A stretch of DNA of 64,000 nt from Caenimonas koreensis DSM 17982 (GTDB lineage Bacteria > Pseudomonadota > Gammaproteobacteria > Burkholderiales > Burkholderiaceae_C). Positions 28,102-37,600 of the stretch are shown piece after piece. The notes beneath the pieces are model-generated. The model saw nothing but the letters and a program-made list of their open reading frames with translations. It did not search any database and was not told the DNA's origin. The stretch's first letter is position 1. Every line of letters begins with the position of its first letter. The position numbers were made by a program, and so were the translations under genes. The stretch covers positions 1 to 64,000 of the forward strand of contig NZ_WJBU01000006.1 in assembly GCF_009646335.1 (NCBI RefSeq), given 5' to 3'.

Positions 28102-28137
28102 GCGCCTGACCTCTCGAGTCCACACACACATCCATCC

Positions 28138-29091
28138 ATGAACGACGAACTCCTGAACCTGCGACGAGGCATCCAGCAACTCGATGAATTGCACCAGGCC
28201 GGCATGCTCTCTGCCGACGGCCACGGCAGCGCCCGCGCCGAACTCGAGAAGGCCATCGTGGCGCTCGTGCTGGCCAAGCCCGCTCCAGCGGTTGATGCCA
28301 ACACCGCCGCGCCATCCGACCAGCCGCCCAGTGCGCCGCTAGCCGGGACGCCAGCGCCCACCCCGGCACCTGATGGCAAAGGTGCATCGCGCGGCCTCTT
28401 GATCGGCATTGCGCTCTTCGCGTTCGCGGCTGGCGGCGCGGGCTACTGGTGGGCAGCTGCGCCGAACGCGTCCTCCGGCTCTCAGTCCACGCCTGTCGCT
28501 GCCTCTGCCGCAGCCGGCGGCCCCACCGCACCGCACCCCTTGGGCAACGACGCCATGGCTTCGATGGTGCAGGCGCTGGCCGACAGGCTGAAGGCGCAGC
28601 CGGCCGATGCCGAAGGCTGGGCGATGCTTGCGCGCTCCTACGCCAACCTCGGGCGGCATGGCGATGCGCTCGCTGCCTATGCCAAGGCCGTGGCCTTGCG
28701 CAAGGACGATGCCGCGCTGCTGGCCGACTACGCGGATGAACTGGCGCTGCAGCAAGGCCGGCGCCTGGCAGGTGAGCCGATGTCGTGGGTGAAGCAGGCG
28801 CTGGCTGTCGATCCGAACCAGCCCAAGGCGCTGCTGCTCGCAGGCACGGAAGCATTCGACCGGCAGGACTACGCACTGGCCATCACGCACTGGACGCGCG
28901 TCGTGCAATTCGGCCCGCCGGAGAGCGAACTCGTCAAGCAGGCCCGCGCCGGGCTGGACGATGCGCGCAGGCAAAGCGGCCAGCCTGCCGTGGTGGCAGA
29001 TGGCTCTGCCGCAGCCGCACCGAAAGGCCCGCTGACCACAGCGCTTTCCACTGCCGGCTTTGCTTCTGCCGCACGGCCTGCGAAGCAATAG
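28138..29091 (+). CDS. CcmI/CycH-like TPR protein, apocytochrome c chaperone
   Basis: 317 residues. One membrane segment at about 85-105 separates a short N-terminal cytoplasmic part from a periplasmic domain with TPR units (residues about 135-275: GWAMLARSYANLGRHGDALAA, ALAVDPNQPKALLLAGTEAF, DYALAITHWTRVVQFGP). This matches the C-terminal part of CcmI/NrfG proteins, which hold apocytochromes for heme ligation; the usual two-helix N-terminus of full CcmI is reduced to one helix. Its place behind two very heme-rich cytochromes suggests a dedicated maturation factor. It converges with the Fe-S oxidoreductase gene. Confidence 0.78.
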   Translation: MNDELLNLRRGIQQLDELHQAGMLSADGHGSARAELEKAIVALVLAKPAPAVDANTAAPSDQPPSAPLAGTPAPTPAPDGKGASRGLLIGIALFAFAAGGAGYWWAAAPNASSGSQSTPVAASAAAGGPTAPHPLGNDAMASMVQALADRLKAQPADAEGWAMLARSYANLGRHGDALAAYAKAVALRKDDAALLADYADELALQQGRRLAGEPMSWVKQALAVDPNQPKALLLAGTEAFDRQDYALAITHWTRVVQFGPPESELVKQARAGLDDARRQSGQPAVVADGSAAAAPKGPLTTALSTAGFASAARPAKQ

Positions 29092-29119
29092 CGCCGCCGT
29101 GCCCTGGCGCGGCGATGCT

Positions 29120-30415
29120 TCAGGCGCTGCCGTGCTTGGTCTGGAATTCGATTCCCATTTGCTGCAGCAGCGCGACCGGCAAGATGCCGCCTGCGCACAC
29201 GATCACGGCTTCATTGGGCAGCACGACAGGCTGGCCTGCGCCGCGCAGCGTGACTTCAGTGGGTGTGATTGCGTCGACCTGCGTTTCCAGCTGCAGGTCG
29301 ATGCGCCCCTCGCGCACCGCCTCGTCGAGTGCCTGACGGTTGGCCTGCTTGACGCGGTTGAATGCCGCCCCGCGATAAGACAGCGTGACGCGCGTGTTGG
29401 GTTGCGCTGCAACGGCAACCGCCGCTTCGAGCGCGCTGTCGCCGCCCCCCACCACCAGCACCGCCATGCCCGCGTATTGCTCCGGGTCCACCAGGCGGTA
29501 GACAACTTTTTGCAGGTCTTCGCCCGCCACGCCCAGCGTGCGCGGCGTGCCGCGGCGGCCGATGGCCAGCAGCACGGAACGCGTGCGCCACTGGCCCGCA
29601 CTCGTGTGCACGACAAAGCTGTCGCCATCGCGCTCCACGCGCTCCATCCGCTCGCGAAAATGCAGTTCAAGCGCTGTGTCGCCCACCACGCGGTTCCAGA
29701 AGGCAATCAGCCGCTCTTTCGAGATGGCGGTCATGCGCACCGTGCCCACCAGCGCGAGCTTGATCGGCGCGGTCATCGCGATCTTGTTGCGCGGGTAGTG
29801 CGACACGGTGCCGCCCAGCGAGTCTTCCTGCTCGATCAGCCGGAAGCGAAGGCCGTGCTCCTTGGCTGCGAGGCCCGCCGAAATGCCCGCGGGGCCTGCG
29901 CCCACGATCACCACATCGAGCTCGCCGGGCGCGGCTTTGCGCCGCCTGATGGCCGCAATCGCCTGCTTGCCTTGCTCTGCAGCTTTGCGGATCAGGCCCA
30001 TGCCGCCGAGTTCACCGGCGATGAAGATGCCCGGCACATTGCTCTCGAAATCGGGCGACACGGTCGGTATGTCGACACCGCGCCTTTCAGTGCCGAACAC
30101 CAGTGTGATCGCCTCGACCGGGCATGCCGCGCGGCAGGCGCCATGGCCGATGCACGATGCGGCATTCACGAGCACTGCGCGCCCGTTGACGATGCCCAGC
30201 GCCTCTTCGGGGCAGGCCTTCACGCAGCCTCCCGAGCCAATGCAGCGCGACGCATTCACCACGGGATGCAGCGATGCAGGCTCGTTCAGCCCGGCCAGGG
30301 TGGCGGCCTCGTGCGCCGCGGCGGCCTTGCGTTCGCGCCGGCGCCGCATGAACACATGCAGCGCAACGCCGGCGGCAGCGAACGCGCCATAAATCGCCAG
30401 GTACTCGTTTTGCAT
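29120..30415 (-). CDS. Fe-S / NAD(P)-binding oxidoreductase (thioredoxin-reductase fold) with membrane anchor
   Basis: 431 residues from the ATG at 30415; the longer frame runs into the divergent response-regulator gene. Residues 5-22 are a membrane helix. Two ferredoxin-like motifs follow: C58-IGS-GG-C64-VKA-C68-P and C88-IGH-GA-C94-RAA-C98-P. Both lack the usual second Cys (Ser61 and His91 instead), so each may hold a 3Fe-4S cluster or a 4Fe-4S cluster with a non-Cys ligand. An FAD site (VIVGAGPAGISAG, residues 170-182) and a nucleotide site (VLVVGGGDSALEA) complete a reductase that lacks the redox CxxC. It may exchange electrons between NAD(P)H and a membrane or periplasmic partner; that is inference. 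Confidence 0.8.
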   Translation of the reverse strand: MQNEYLAIYGAFAAAGVALHVFMRRRRERKAAAAHEAATLAGLNEPASLHPVVNASRCIGSGGCVKACPEEALGIVNGRAVLVNAASCIGHGACRAACPVEAITLVFGTERRGVDIPTVSPDFESNVPGIFIAGELGGMGLIRKAAEQGKQAIAAIRRRKAAPGELDVVIVGAGPAGISAGLAAKEHGLRFRLIEQEDSLGGTVSHYPRNKIAMTAPIKLALVGTVRMTAISKERLIAFWNRVVGDTALELHFRERMERVERDGDSFVVHTSAGQWRTRSVLLAIGRRGTPRTLGVAGEDLQKVVYRLVDPEQYAGMAVLVVGGGDSALEAAVAVAAQPNTRVTLSYRGAAFNRVKQANRQALDEAVREGRIDLQLETQVDAITPTEVTLRGAGQPVVLPNEAVIVCAGGILPVALLQQMGIEFQTKHGSA

Positions 30416-30472
30416 CCGCAAATTCTGCAGCGCGCGGCTGAAGGCCGAATGAAGCGCGGCGACAATGCACCC

Positions 30473-31126
30473 ATGAGGCTGCTGCTGCTCGAAGACGACG
30501 TGATTCTGGGTGCGGGCCTGCGCGACTACCTTCGCATTGAGGGTCACCTCGTGGACTGGTTCACGCTGCTGGTGGATGCGCGCACCGTGGCGAGCGAGCC
30601 TTACGACGCCCTGCTCGTGGACTGGCAGCTGCCCGACGGCTCGGGCGTGGAGTGGGTGCGGCAGTTGCGTGACAAAGGCGTTACCACGCCCATCCTCGTT
30701 CTCACCGCGCGCGACCTGCTCTCCGACCGCATCAAGGGGCTGGACAGCGGCGCCGACGACTACCTGGTCAAACCGTTCGAGCCCGAAGAGCTGGCAGCGC
30801 GTATTCGCGCCGTGCGGCGGCGTGTGGGTGCACAGGGCGTGCCGCGACGGCGCATTGGCGATGTGGAGATCGATTCGTCGGCCCGTGCCGTGTGGCGCGC
30901 CGGCGTGGCTGTGGACCTGACGGCCCGCGAGTGGGGCCTGCTCGATGCGCTGGTCACGCGCTCGGGGCGTGTGGTGTCCAAGTCCGATCTGGATGCGTTG
31001 CTGACTGGCTTTGAGGGCGAGGCCTCCAGCAATTCGCTGGAGGTGCATGTGTTCAACCTGCGGCGCAAGCTCGGGCGCGACATCGTGCAGACGGTACGCG
31101 GCCTGGGCTACCGGATTCCGTCATGA
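30473..31126 (+). CDS. OmpR-family response regulator (QseB/PmrA-like)
   Basis: 217 residues. MRLLLLEDDV at the start, phospho-acceptor Asp50 (LLVDWQLPDGSG), Lys100 (YLVKPFEP) and a complete winged-helix domain (LTAREWGLLDALVTRSG, then SLEVHVFNLRRKLG). An in-frame ATG at 30450 exists, but the family start is at 30473. It overlaps the kinase gene by ATGA. It is divergent from the Fe-S oxidoreductase, with only 57 bases between starts, so the promoters share this space and the pair probably controls one or both sides of the cluster. Confidence 0.92.
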   Translation: MRLLLLEDDVILGAGLRDYLRIEGHLVDWFTLLVDARTVASEPYDALLVDWQLPDGSGVEWVRQLRDKGVTTPILVLTARDLLSDRIKGLDSGADDYLVKPFEPEELAARIRAVRRRVGAQGVPRRRIGDVEIDSSARAVWRAGVAVDLTAREWGLLDALVTRSGRVVSKSDLDALLTGFEGEASSNSLEVHVFNLRRKLGRDIVQTVRGLGYRIPS

Positions 31127-32436
31127 CGAGCAGCACACCGCGCCTGCCTTCGCTGCGCCGCGAACTGCTCAAGGCGCTGACGGTCGTCAGCATGGGCTGG
31201 GTCGTGGCCGTGTTCCTGACCGTGGTGATCGGCGTGAGCCGGCAGGTGGACGACCTGATGGACGGTGCCCTGCAGGAGTCTGCCGAGGTGCTCTACGGAA
31301 TCCTGATGCTGCGAGGCAACGACTTGCCGCTGGCCGCAGGCAGCAGCATGCCCGCACCGCTGCATGACGAGGGGCTGGTGTGGCAGATCGTCGATGAACG
31401 CCAGGCCGTGGTGCTGCGGTCTCACAAAGCACCGACGACGCCTTTGCTGCCGCGATTTGTCGCCGGCTTCAGCAATGCAGCGCCGGACTGGCGCGTCTAC
31501 GCCCTTGAGTTGCCCACGCCGGGCCAGGCCCTCTACGTCGGGCAGCCCGGCACCGACCGCGCCGAGTCGCGCTATGAAGTCATTGCCGTCGTTGGAGCGG
31601 CTGTGCTGCTGGTGGGTTTGGCCTTCGCGCTCTGGCTGCGAAGGCGCATTGTTCGCGCAATGTCGGTGGTGCAGGACATGTCGCTGCAGGTCAAGGCGTA
31701 TGACCCGATGCGCACGGAGACGGACTTGCCGCCCGCCGCGCGCGAGGAGTTTGTCGATATCCGCGAGGCGATCAGGGAGCTCGGGCAGCGCCTGGCAGCG
31801 CGCGTCGAGCGAGAGCAGGCCTTTTCCGCGCATGCAGCGCATGCACTGCGGACGCCGCTCGCCGGGATGGAAGTGCAGCTGGCGCTCGCTATGAAAGAGG
31901 CGCCACCGGGCGCGCAGCCGCGGCTGGAGCTCGCGCGCGAATCGGTCAACCGGCTCAAGCGGGTTGTCACGTCATTGCTCACGTTGTTTCGCAGCGGTGA
32001 GCAGCTGCAGCTGGAAGACATCGACGTCGCGCGGTTGGTCGCGCTGATGCAGGTCGAGGCCCTGGTGGTGCATGTCGATGCAGACTGCAAGCTCAGGGGC
32101 GATGCCAATTTGCTCGCGGGTGCACTGGCCAACTTGCTGGACAACTGCGTGCGGCATGGTGCGCGCGAGTGCTGGGTGAGTTGCAGTGCCAGTGAAGGCG
32201 GACAGACGCTGACGCTGCGCGACAACGGCCCGGGCGTGAGCGACGCGCGTCGCGCGGCGCTGCAGGCCGCACTGGATCAAACGGTATCGAGCGAATCAGG
32301 CGGTCTCGGCCTCAAGCTTGCTGCCCTTGTGGCACGAGCACACAAAGGCAGGCTCACGATCGAGCCTGCACCTGGTGTGGAAGGCGGCTTTGCGGTGAGC
32401 CTGTTTCTCGGTGTGCCTGGGCCCAGGGCCCATTAG
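31123..32436 (+). CDS. sensor histidine kinase (QseC-like)
   Basis: 437 residues, partner of the regulator at 30473. Two membrane helices (about 22-38 and 153-172) flank a periplasmic sensor domain of some 110 residues with no known ligand motif. Cytoplasmic order: HAMP-like linker, HisKA with H240 (AHALRTPLAGM), N box (LANLLDNCVRH), G1 (LRDNGPGV) and G2 (SGGLGLKL). Translationally coupled by ATGA. QseC relatives sense metals, quinone state or small signals; the cue here is unknown, but a redox or metal signal would suit the cytochrome cluster. Confidence 0.9.
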   Translation: MTSSTPRLPSLRRELLKALTVVSMGWVVAVFLTVVIGVSRQVDDLMDGALQESAEVLYGILMLRGNDLPLAAGSSMPAPLHDEGLVWQIVDERQAVVLRSHKAPTTPLLPRFVAGFSNAAPDWRVYALELPTPGQALYVGQPGTDRAESRYEVIAVVGAAVLLVGLAFALWLRRRIVRAMSVVQDMSLQVKAYDPMRTETDLPPAAREEFVDIREAIRELGQRLAARVEREQAFSAHAAHALRTPLAGMEVQLALAMKEAPPGAQPRLELARESVNRLKRVVTSLLTLFRSGEQLQLEDIDVARLVALMQVEALVVHVDADCKLRGDANLLAGALANLLDNCVRHGARECWVSCSASEGGQTLTLRDNGPGVSDARRAALQAALDQTVSSESGGLGLKLAALVARAHKGRLTIEPAPGVEGGFAVSLFLGVPGPRAH

Positions 32437-32505
32437 TCATCGCCGATGTCGGGGGCGGTGCTGTGAATCGCAAGCCCCGTACCGGGCGAGACTGACGCTC
32501 GCGCC

Positions 32506-33015
32506 CTACTGGGCGGTGTCCATCTCGCGGTGCTCACCGAGTTCCGGCTGCTTGCCCGTGACGGCTGCCGTCGCCATTTTGAGCAGCTGCGTCATCTTGC
32601 TTTCCTTGACGTCCCAGAACTCGGCATGCTCCATCGCCACTTCGACGAGTTCCAGGTCCGGGTCTTCGACACCGCCGGGAAACCAGGCCTTGCTCATGGC
32701 GTTGAAAAGCTCCTTCTTCTTGCCCATGTCCTCGCTCACACTGGCGTGGCCGGAGATGGACACGTACACATCGTCCTTCGGCTCGGCGAAGGCGACGCAC
32801 ACACCGCCATCGACCAGAAGCCGCTGGCCGAGTTCACTCTTTTTCGACACGAAGAAGTACAGCGGATCGCCTGCCTTCAAGGTCCTGTTCTGCATCGTGA
32901 GCGGATGGGCGTGCAGCATGCCGCCCAGATGACGATGGACAAACATTGGAAAGCGGATGTCCTTGATCAGGTCCCACAGGGCTTCATGGAATGGTCGGGT
33001 CTGGTCGTTGCTCAT
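32506..33015 (-). CDS. pyridoxamine 5'-phosphate oxidase-like general stress protein
   Basis: 169 residues with an AGGAAG ribosome site before the ATG at 33015. The split-barrel FMN-binding fold of the PNPOx-like / general stress protein 26 family is seen: FPMFVHRHLGGMLHAHPLT, DPLYFFVSKKSELG, VSISGHASVSED, then a conserved AWFPGGVEDPDLELVEV. Members bind FMN or F420-like flavins and are often stress-induced; the exact reaction is unknown. It ends 69 bases after the kinase stop, in convergent orientation. Confidence 0.82.
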   Translation of the reverse strand: MSNDQTRPFHEALWDLIKDIRFPMFVHRHLGGMLHAHPLTMQNRTLKAGDPLYFFVSKKSELGQRLLVDGGVCVAFAEPKDDVYVSISGHASVSEDMGKKKELFNAMSKAWFPGGVEDPDLELVEVAMEHAEFWDVKESKMTQLLKMATAAVTGKQPELGEHREMDTAQ

Positions 33016-33198
33016 GGGTTCTTCCTTCGCGTGCATTTGCAAAAGCCCATGTTCGGCGCTGCCCTGTGCCTGCTGCTGTCGGCCTGAACGGATGGGGCGT
33101 GTGCGCCATTGCCGACAGCCTGGATAGAGCGGCGTCAGTGCCGGGTCAGGCAGCAGTCCAACAATGCGCGCGACCCCCACAATTTGAAGGAGACTTTC

Positions 33199-33342
33199 AT
33201 GCTCAAGCTTGCCATCGGATTTGTCGTCTTTGCGGCCATCGCCCTGTTCGTCATCTTCAAGGCCGGCGACAAGGTCGACATGAGCGGCGAAAAGCACGGT
33301 ACCGAGACTGTGCAGCCCGCCGCTTCGGGCGCCAAGCACTGA
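33199..33342 (+). CDS. small single-helix membrane protein
   Basis: 47 residues with a strong ribosome site (GAAGGAG at 33186-33192) seven bases before the ATG. One membrane helix near the N-terminus (LAIGFVVFAAIALFVIF), then a short charged tail with Lys, Asp and His. No family known to me. It lies between a divergent stress-protein gene and a convergent binding-protein gene, so it is probably a monocistronic small gene. Coding is supported by the ribosome site and the clean helix, not by homology. Confidence 0.6.
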   Translation: MLKLAIGFVVFAAIALFVIFKAGDKVDMSGEKHGTETVQPAASGAKH

Positions 33343-33355
33343 GACGGGCGCCGCG

Positions 33356-34468
33356 TCAGCGCCTGAACCGGCCGTCGCTGCCGATGATCGACAGGTCTGC
33401 GAAGTCCAGGCCCGTGTGGTCGGTGGTGCTGTAGCCCACGACGAGGCCACCCAGGTCGAACCGGTCCATCTTCTCCAGCGCTGAAAGAATTTTCTCGCGC
33501 GTAGGTTTGGGCGACGCACGCCTGACCGCTTCGACCATCACTTTCGCGGCGGCAAACCCTTCCAGCGTGGCCGGCGACACATCGCCCATGCCTTTGGCCT
33601 TGGCCGCTGCAATCACTTCCTGCACGAACGGGTAGCTGTACGAGCGCTCGTACGGGAACACCTGCGTGACGATCACCCCGCGGCTCGCATCGCCCAGCGA
33701 CTTGATGAAGCCTCCGGACGCGTTGTTGGACAGCGTGACGACCTGCGCGGCCGAGCCTGCAGCACGCAACGCTTTCACGCCTTCCGAGACGGCGGTGCCG
33801 GAGCCGATCCACACGACGGCCTGCGCGTTGGCAGCGACGATGGGCGGCACGATGGTGGTGTAGTCGGGCTTGTCGCGATCGGCTTTCAGGATGGTGACGG
33901 GCGCGACCTTGGCCTTGACGAAACCCTTGTTCGAGCCCTCCAGCCCATCGCGGCCGAACGAGTCGTCGACGTGCACGATCGCGATGCGGTTGATGCCCAG
34001 CGAGAACAGGTGATCGACCGCCTTCTCGGCCTCACGCTGGTAGGACGACCGCACGTTGAAGATGTGGCGCTTGACCGGGTTGTGCAGCAGCATTGCGCCC
34101 GTTGAAGGCGCGATCAATGCGATGTCGTGCTTTTCAAGCAGCGGCATGATGGCTTCGGTGTGCGGCGTGCCGCGATTCATGAAGAGCGCGACCACGTTCT
34201 TCTCTTCGATCAGGATGCGTGCGTTCTCGACGGCCTGCTTCACGTCAAAACGGTCGTCGAGCGTGAGCAGTTCAATCTTCTCGCCCCTGATGCCGCCCTT
34301 GGCATTCACGCTGTCGATATACAGGCGCGCGCCCGCCACTGCTTCCTTGACGGTAGCGGCAACAGGCCCGCTGACGCCGACCGTCTGGCCGATGACGATC
34401 TGCGAGTAGGCAGGAGCGAGCAGGCACGACAAAGCGAGTGCGGCAACAGCGTGATACCAGTGTTTCAT
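33356..34468 (-). CDS. branched-chain-amino-acid-type ABC transporter substrate-binding protein
   Basis: 370 residues with a signal peptide (cleavage near AYSQ, residue 23). The type I periplasmic binding fold of the LivK group is clear: IGQTVGVSGPVAATVKEAVAGARLY at the start of the mature protein (given here in part), LLTLDDRFDVKQAVENAR, and APSTGAMLLHNP. It delivers a ligand, an amino acid or an aromatic or aliphatic acid, to an ABC permease that is not encoded nearby. A good ribosome site (AGGAGAC) precedes the ATG. Orphan binding proteins of this kind are common in Burkholderiales. Confidence 0.88.
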   Translation of the reverse strand: MKHWYHAVAALALSCLLAPAYSQIVIGQTVGVSGPVAATVKEAVAGARLYIDSVNAKGGIRGEKIELLTLDDRFDVKQAVENARILIEEKNVVALFMNRGTPHTEAIMPLLEKHDIALIAPSTGAMLLHNPVKRHIFNVRSSYQREAEKAVDHLFSLGINRIAIVHVDDSFGRDGLEGSNKGFVKAKVAPVTILKADRDKPDYTTIVPPIVAANAQAVVWIGSGTAVSEGVKALRAAGSAAQVVTLSNNASGGFIKSLGDASRGVIVTQVFPYERSYSYPFVQEVIAAAKAKGMGDVSPATLEGFAAAKVMVEAVRRASPKPTREKILSALEKMDRFDLGGLVVGYSTTDHTGLDFADLSIIGSDGRFRR

Positions 34469-34619
34469 GTGATGTCTCCTGTAGTACTTTTAGCGAAAAA
34501 GCATAGCTGCCAGTTCCTGCTGCGCAGCTGTGGGAATTACGTTGTGGAAAACCACATGACAGAAGCTGGCGATGGTTGGTCCCTAGAATGTTCGGCCACC
34601 TCCAGAAAGCACCTTCCGT

Positions 34620-37600
34620 ATGACCCAGGGACTGATCCGCATCCGCGGCGCCAGGCAACACAACCTCAAGAACCTCGACCTCGACCTGCGAACAGGTGAG
34701 CTGACGGTGGTGACCGGGCCCAGCGGCTCAGGCAAATCGAGCCTGGTGTTCGACACGCTGTACGCCGAAGGCCAGCGCCGCTACGTCGAAACGTTCTCTG
34801 CCTATGCGCGGCAGTTCCTGGACCGCATGGACAAGCCGGCGGTGGACCGGGTCGAAGGGGTGCCGCCCGCCATTGCGATCGACCAGACGAACCCGGTGCG
34901 CTCGTCGCGCTCAACCGTCGGCACGATGACGGAGCTCAACGATCACCTCAAGCTGCTGTTCGCACGCGCTGCCCAGCTGTTCGACAAGAAGACAGCGCTG
35001 CCGGTGCGCCACGATTCGCCGGATTCGATTTATGCGGAGTTGATGTCGCGCACGCAAGGCGCCGACCCGCGGCTCGTCGTGACATTCCCTGTTGAGCTGC
35101 CATTGGCGACGACGAAGGAAGAGCTGGAGCAGTGGCTGGCCGCCAGCGGCTTCACGCGTGTGCAGGCCGAGCGCGAAGTGGCAACGCCCACCGGCCCGCG
35201 CAAAGTGCTCGATGTGGTGGCGGACCGGTTCAGGCTGCACGCAACCGAGCGCGCGCGCGCGGTCGAGGCGATTGAGGTCGCGCTCAAGCGCGGCGCGGGG
35301 CGCATGAGCATTTATGCGGGCGACGAAGGCGCGCAGGAGATCTGGAAGTTCTCCACCGGCCTGCATTGCCCCGAGAGCGACACGCGTTACACCGACCCTA
35401 TCCCGTCGATGTTTTCGTTCAACTCTGCCGTGGGTGCGTGCGAGGCGTGTCGCGGTTTTGGGCGCGTGATTGGCGTGGATTACGGCCTGGTCATTCCCAA
35501 CGACAAACTCACGCTGCGCGCCGGCGCGATCAAGACGATTCAAACCCCCGCATGGGCCGAAGCGCAGGACGACCTGATGCGCCACGCCGAGACGGCAGGC
35601 ATTCCGCGCGACACGCCCTGGTACAAGCTCACCGCCGAACAGAAGGGCTGGGTGATCAACGGCACGCCCACCTACAAGGAAGGCAACTGGAACAAGCAGT
35701 GGTACGGCATCAAGCGCTTCTTCCAGTACCTGGAGAGCAAGGCGTACAAGATGCACATTCGCGTGCTGCTGTCGAAGTACCGCAGTTACACGCCGTGCGA
35801 AACGTGCGGTGGCGCACGCCTGAAGACCGAGAGCCTGCTGTGGCGCATCGGCACGAAGGAAGACGCCGATGCCGTGCTGGCGCCGGCCAAGCGGTTCATG
35901 CCAGTGGGTGTGGACTGGACGCGCGAGCAACTGGAAGCGCTGCCGGGCCTGTGCCTGCACGACCTGATGCTGTTGCCGATCGACAAGCTGCGCAACTTCT
36001 TCGGCCGGATCGGCCTTCCCCCAGAGGGGGAAGGAGCAAGGCATGGAGAGCAACAGGCACTGAAGCTTCTCTTTGAAGAGATCACGACGCGCTTGAAGTA
36101 CCTCGTCGATGTCGGCATCGGCTACCTCACACTCGACAGGCAAAGCCGCACGTTGTCGGGCGGTGAGGTGCAGCGCATCAACTTGACCACGGCGCTTGGC
36201 ACATCACTTGTGAACACGCTGTTCGTGCTCGATGAGCCCAGCATCGGCCTGCACCCGCGCGACATGAACCGCATCACCGAAGCGATGAAGCGCCTGCGTG
36301 ATGCGGGCAATACGCTGGTGGTGGTCGAGCACGACCCGGCGGTCATGCTCGCTGCCGACCGCATCATCGACATGGGGCCAGGCCCGGGCGAGAAGGGCGG
36401 GCAGATTGTGTTCGATGGCACGACGAACAACCTGCGAAATGCCGACACACTCACGGGCGCTTACCTGGGTGCGCGCAAACACGTCGGCATGGGGTTCAAG
36501 CGCGCGGTGACGCAAGCAACGCCGCGCCTGATCCTTGAAGGCGCGCGCGAACACAACCTGCAAAACGTGACGGTGGAGTTTCCACTGCAGCGGCTGGTGT
36601 GCGTGACGGGTGTTTCCGGCTCGGGCAAGTCGTCGCTGATACAGGACATCCTGGCGCCTGCGTTGCTGCGCCACTTCGGCAAATCGACAGACACACCGGG
36701 CGTGCACGACAGGCTGCTGGGTGCGGACCATCTGGGCGATGTGGTGTTTGTCGACCAGTCGCCCATCGGCAAGACGGCGCGCTCGAACCCGGTGAGCTAC
36801 GTGGGCGCGTGGGACACGATTCGCGAAATCTTCGCGACGTCGCCGCTGGCAAAGCAGCGCGGCTATACGGGTTCGAAGTTCAGCTTCAACTCGGGCGATG
36901 GCCGCTGCCCGACGTGCGGCGGTTCGGGTTTTGAGCACGTCGAGATGCAGTTCCTCTCCGACGTGTACCTGCGCTGCCCGGACTGTGATGGCAAGCGCTA
37001 CCGCCCCGAAATTCTGGAAGTGACGATCGAGCGGCATGCGATGGGGGCGATAGCGGGCCGCGTGATGAACGTGGCGGACGTACTCGACCTCACGGTGAGT
37101 GAAGCGGCGGCGCTCTTTGCGAATGACCGCGATGTGATCCGCGCGCTGCAGCCCATCGTCGATGTCGGCCTTGAGTACGTGAAGCTGGGCCAGCCGGTGC
37201 CCACGCTCTCGGGCGGCGAGTCGCAGCGGCTCAAGCTCGCGGGTTTTCTCGCGCAGGCAGGCGGGCGCTCTTCAAAGAGCAGGCAGCCGACGGCCACGCG
37301 CGGCACGATGTTCATGTTCGACGAGCCGACGACGGGCTTGCACTTCGACGACATCGCCAAGCTGATGCGCGCGATGCGGCGCCTGCTGGAAGGCGGCAAT
37401 TCCGTCATCGTGATCGAACATAACCTCGATGTGATTCGCGCTGCCGACTGGTTGATTGATCTTGGCCCCGAAGGCGGCGAGGCGGGCGGGTTCATCGTTG
37501 TCGAGGGCACACCGGAAGAGGTGCGCCTGCATGCGACGTCCCACACGGCCAAGGCTTTGCGTGAGTACGACTCGACTCTGGGGTTGGGCGTTGAGCGTGC

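Noticed and set aside
29060-30472. N-terminal extension of the response regulator at 30473
   Set aside because: The extension is antisense to the Fe-S oxidoreductase; the family start is MRLLLLEDD at 30473.
34469-34619. SOS (LexA) box upstream of uvrA
   Set aside because: No CTGT-N8-ACAG pattern is present in the gap, so damage control at this promoter cannot be claimed.
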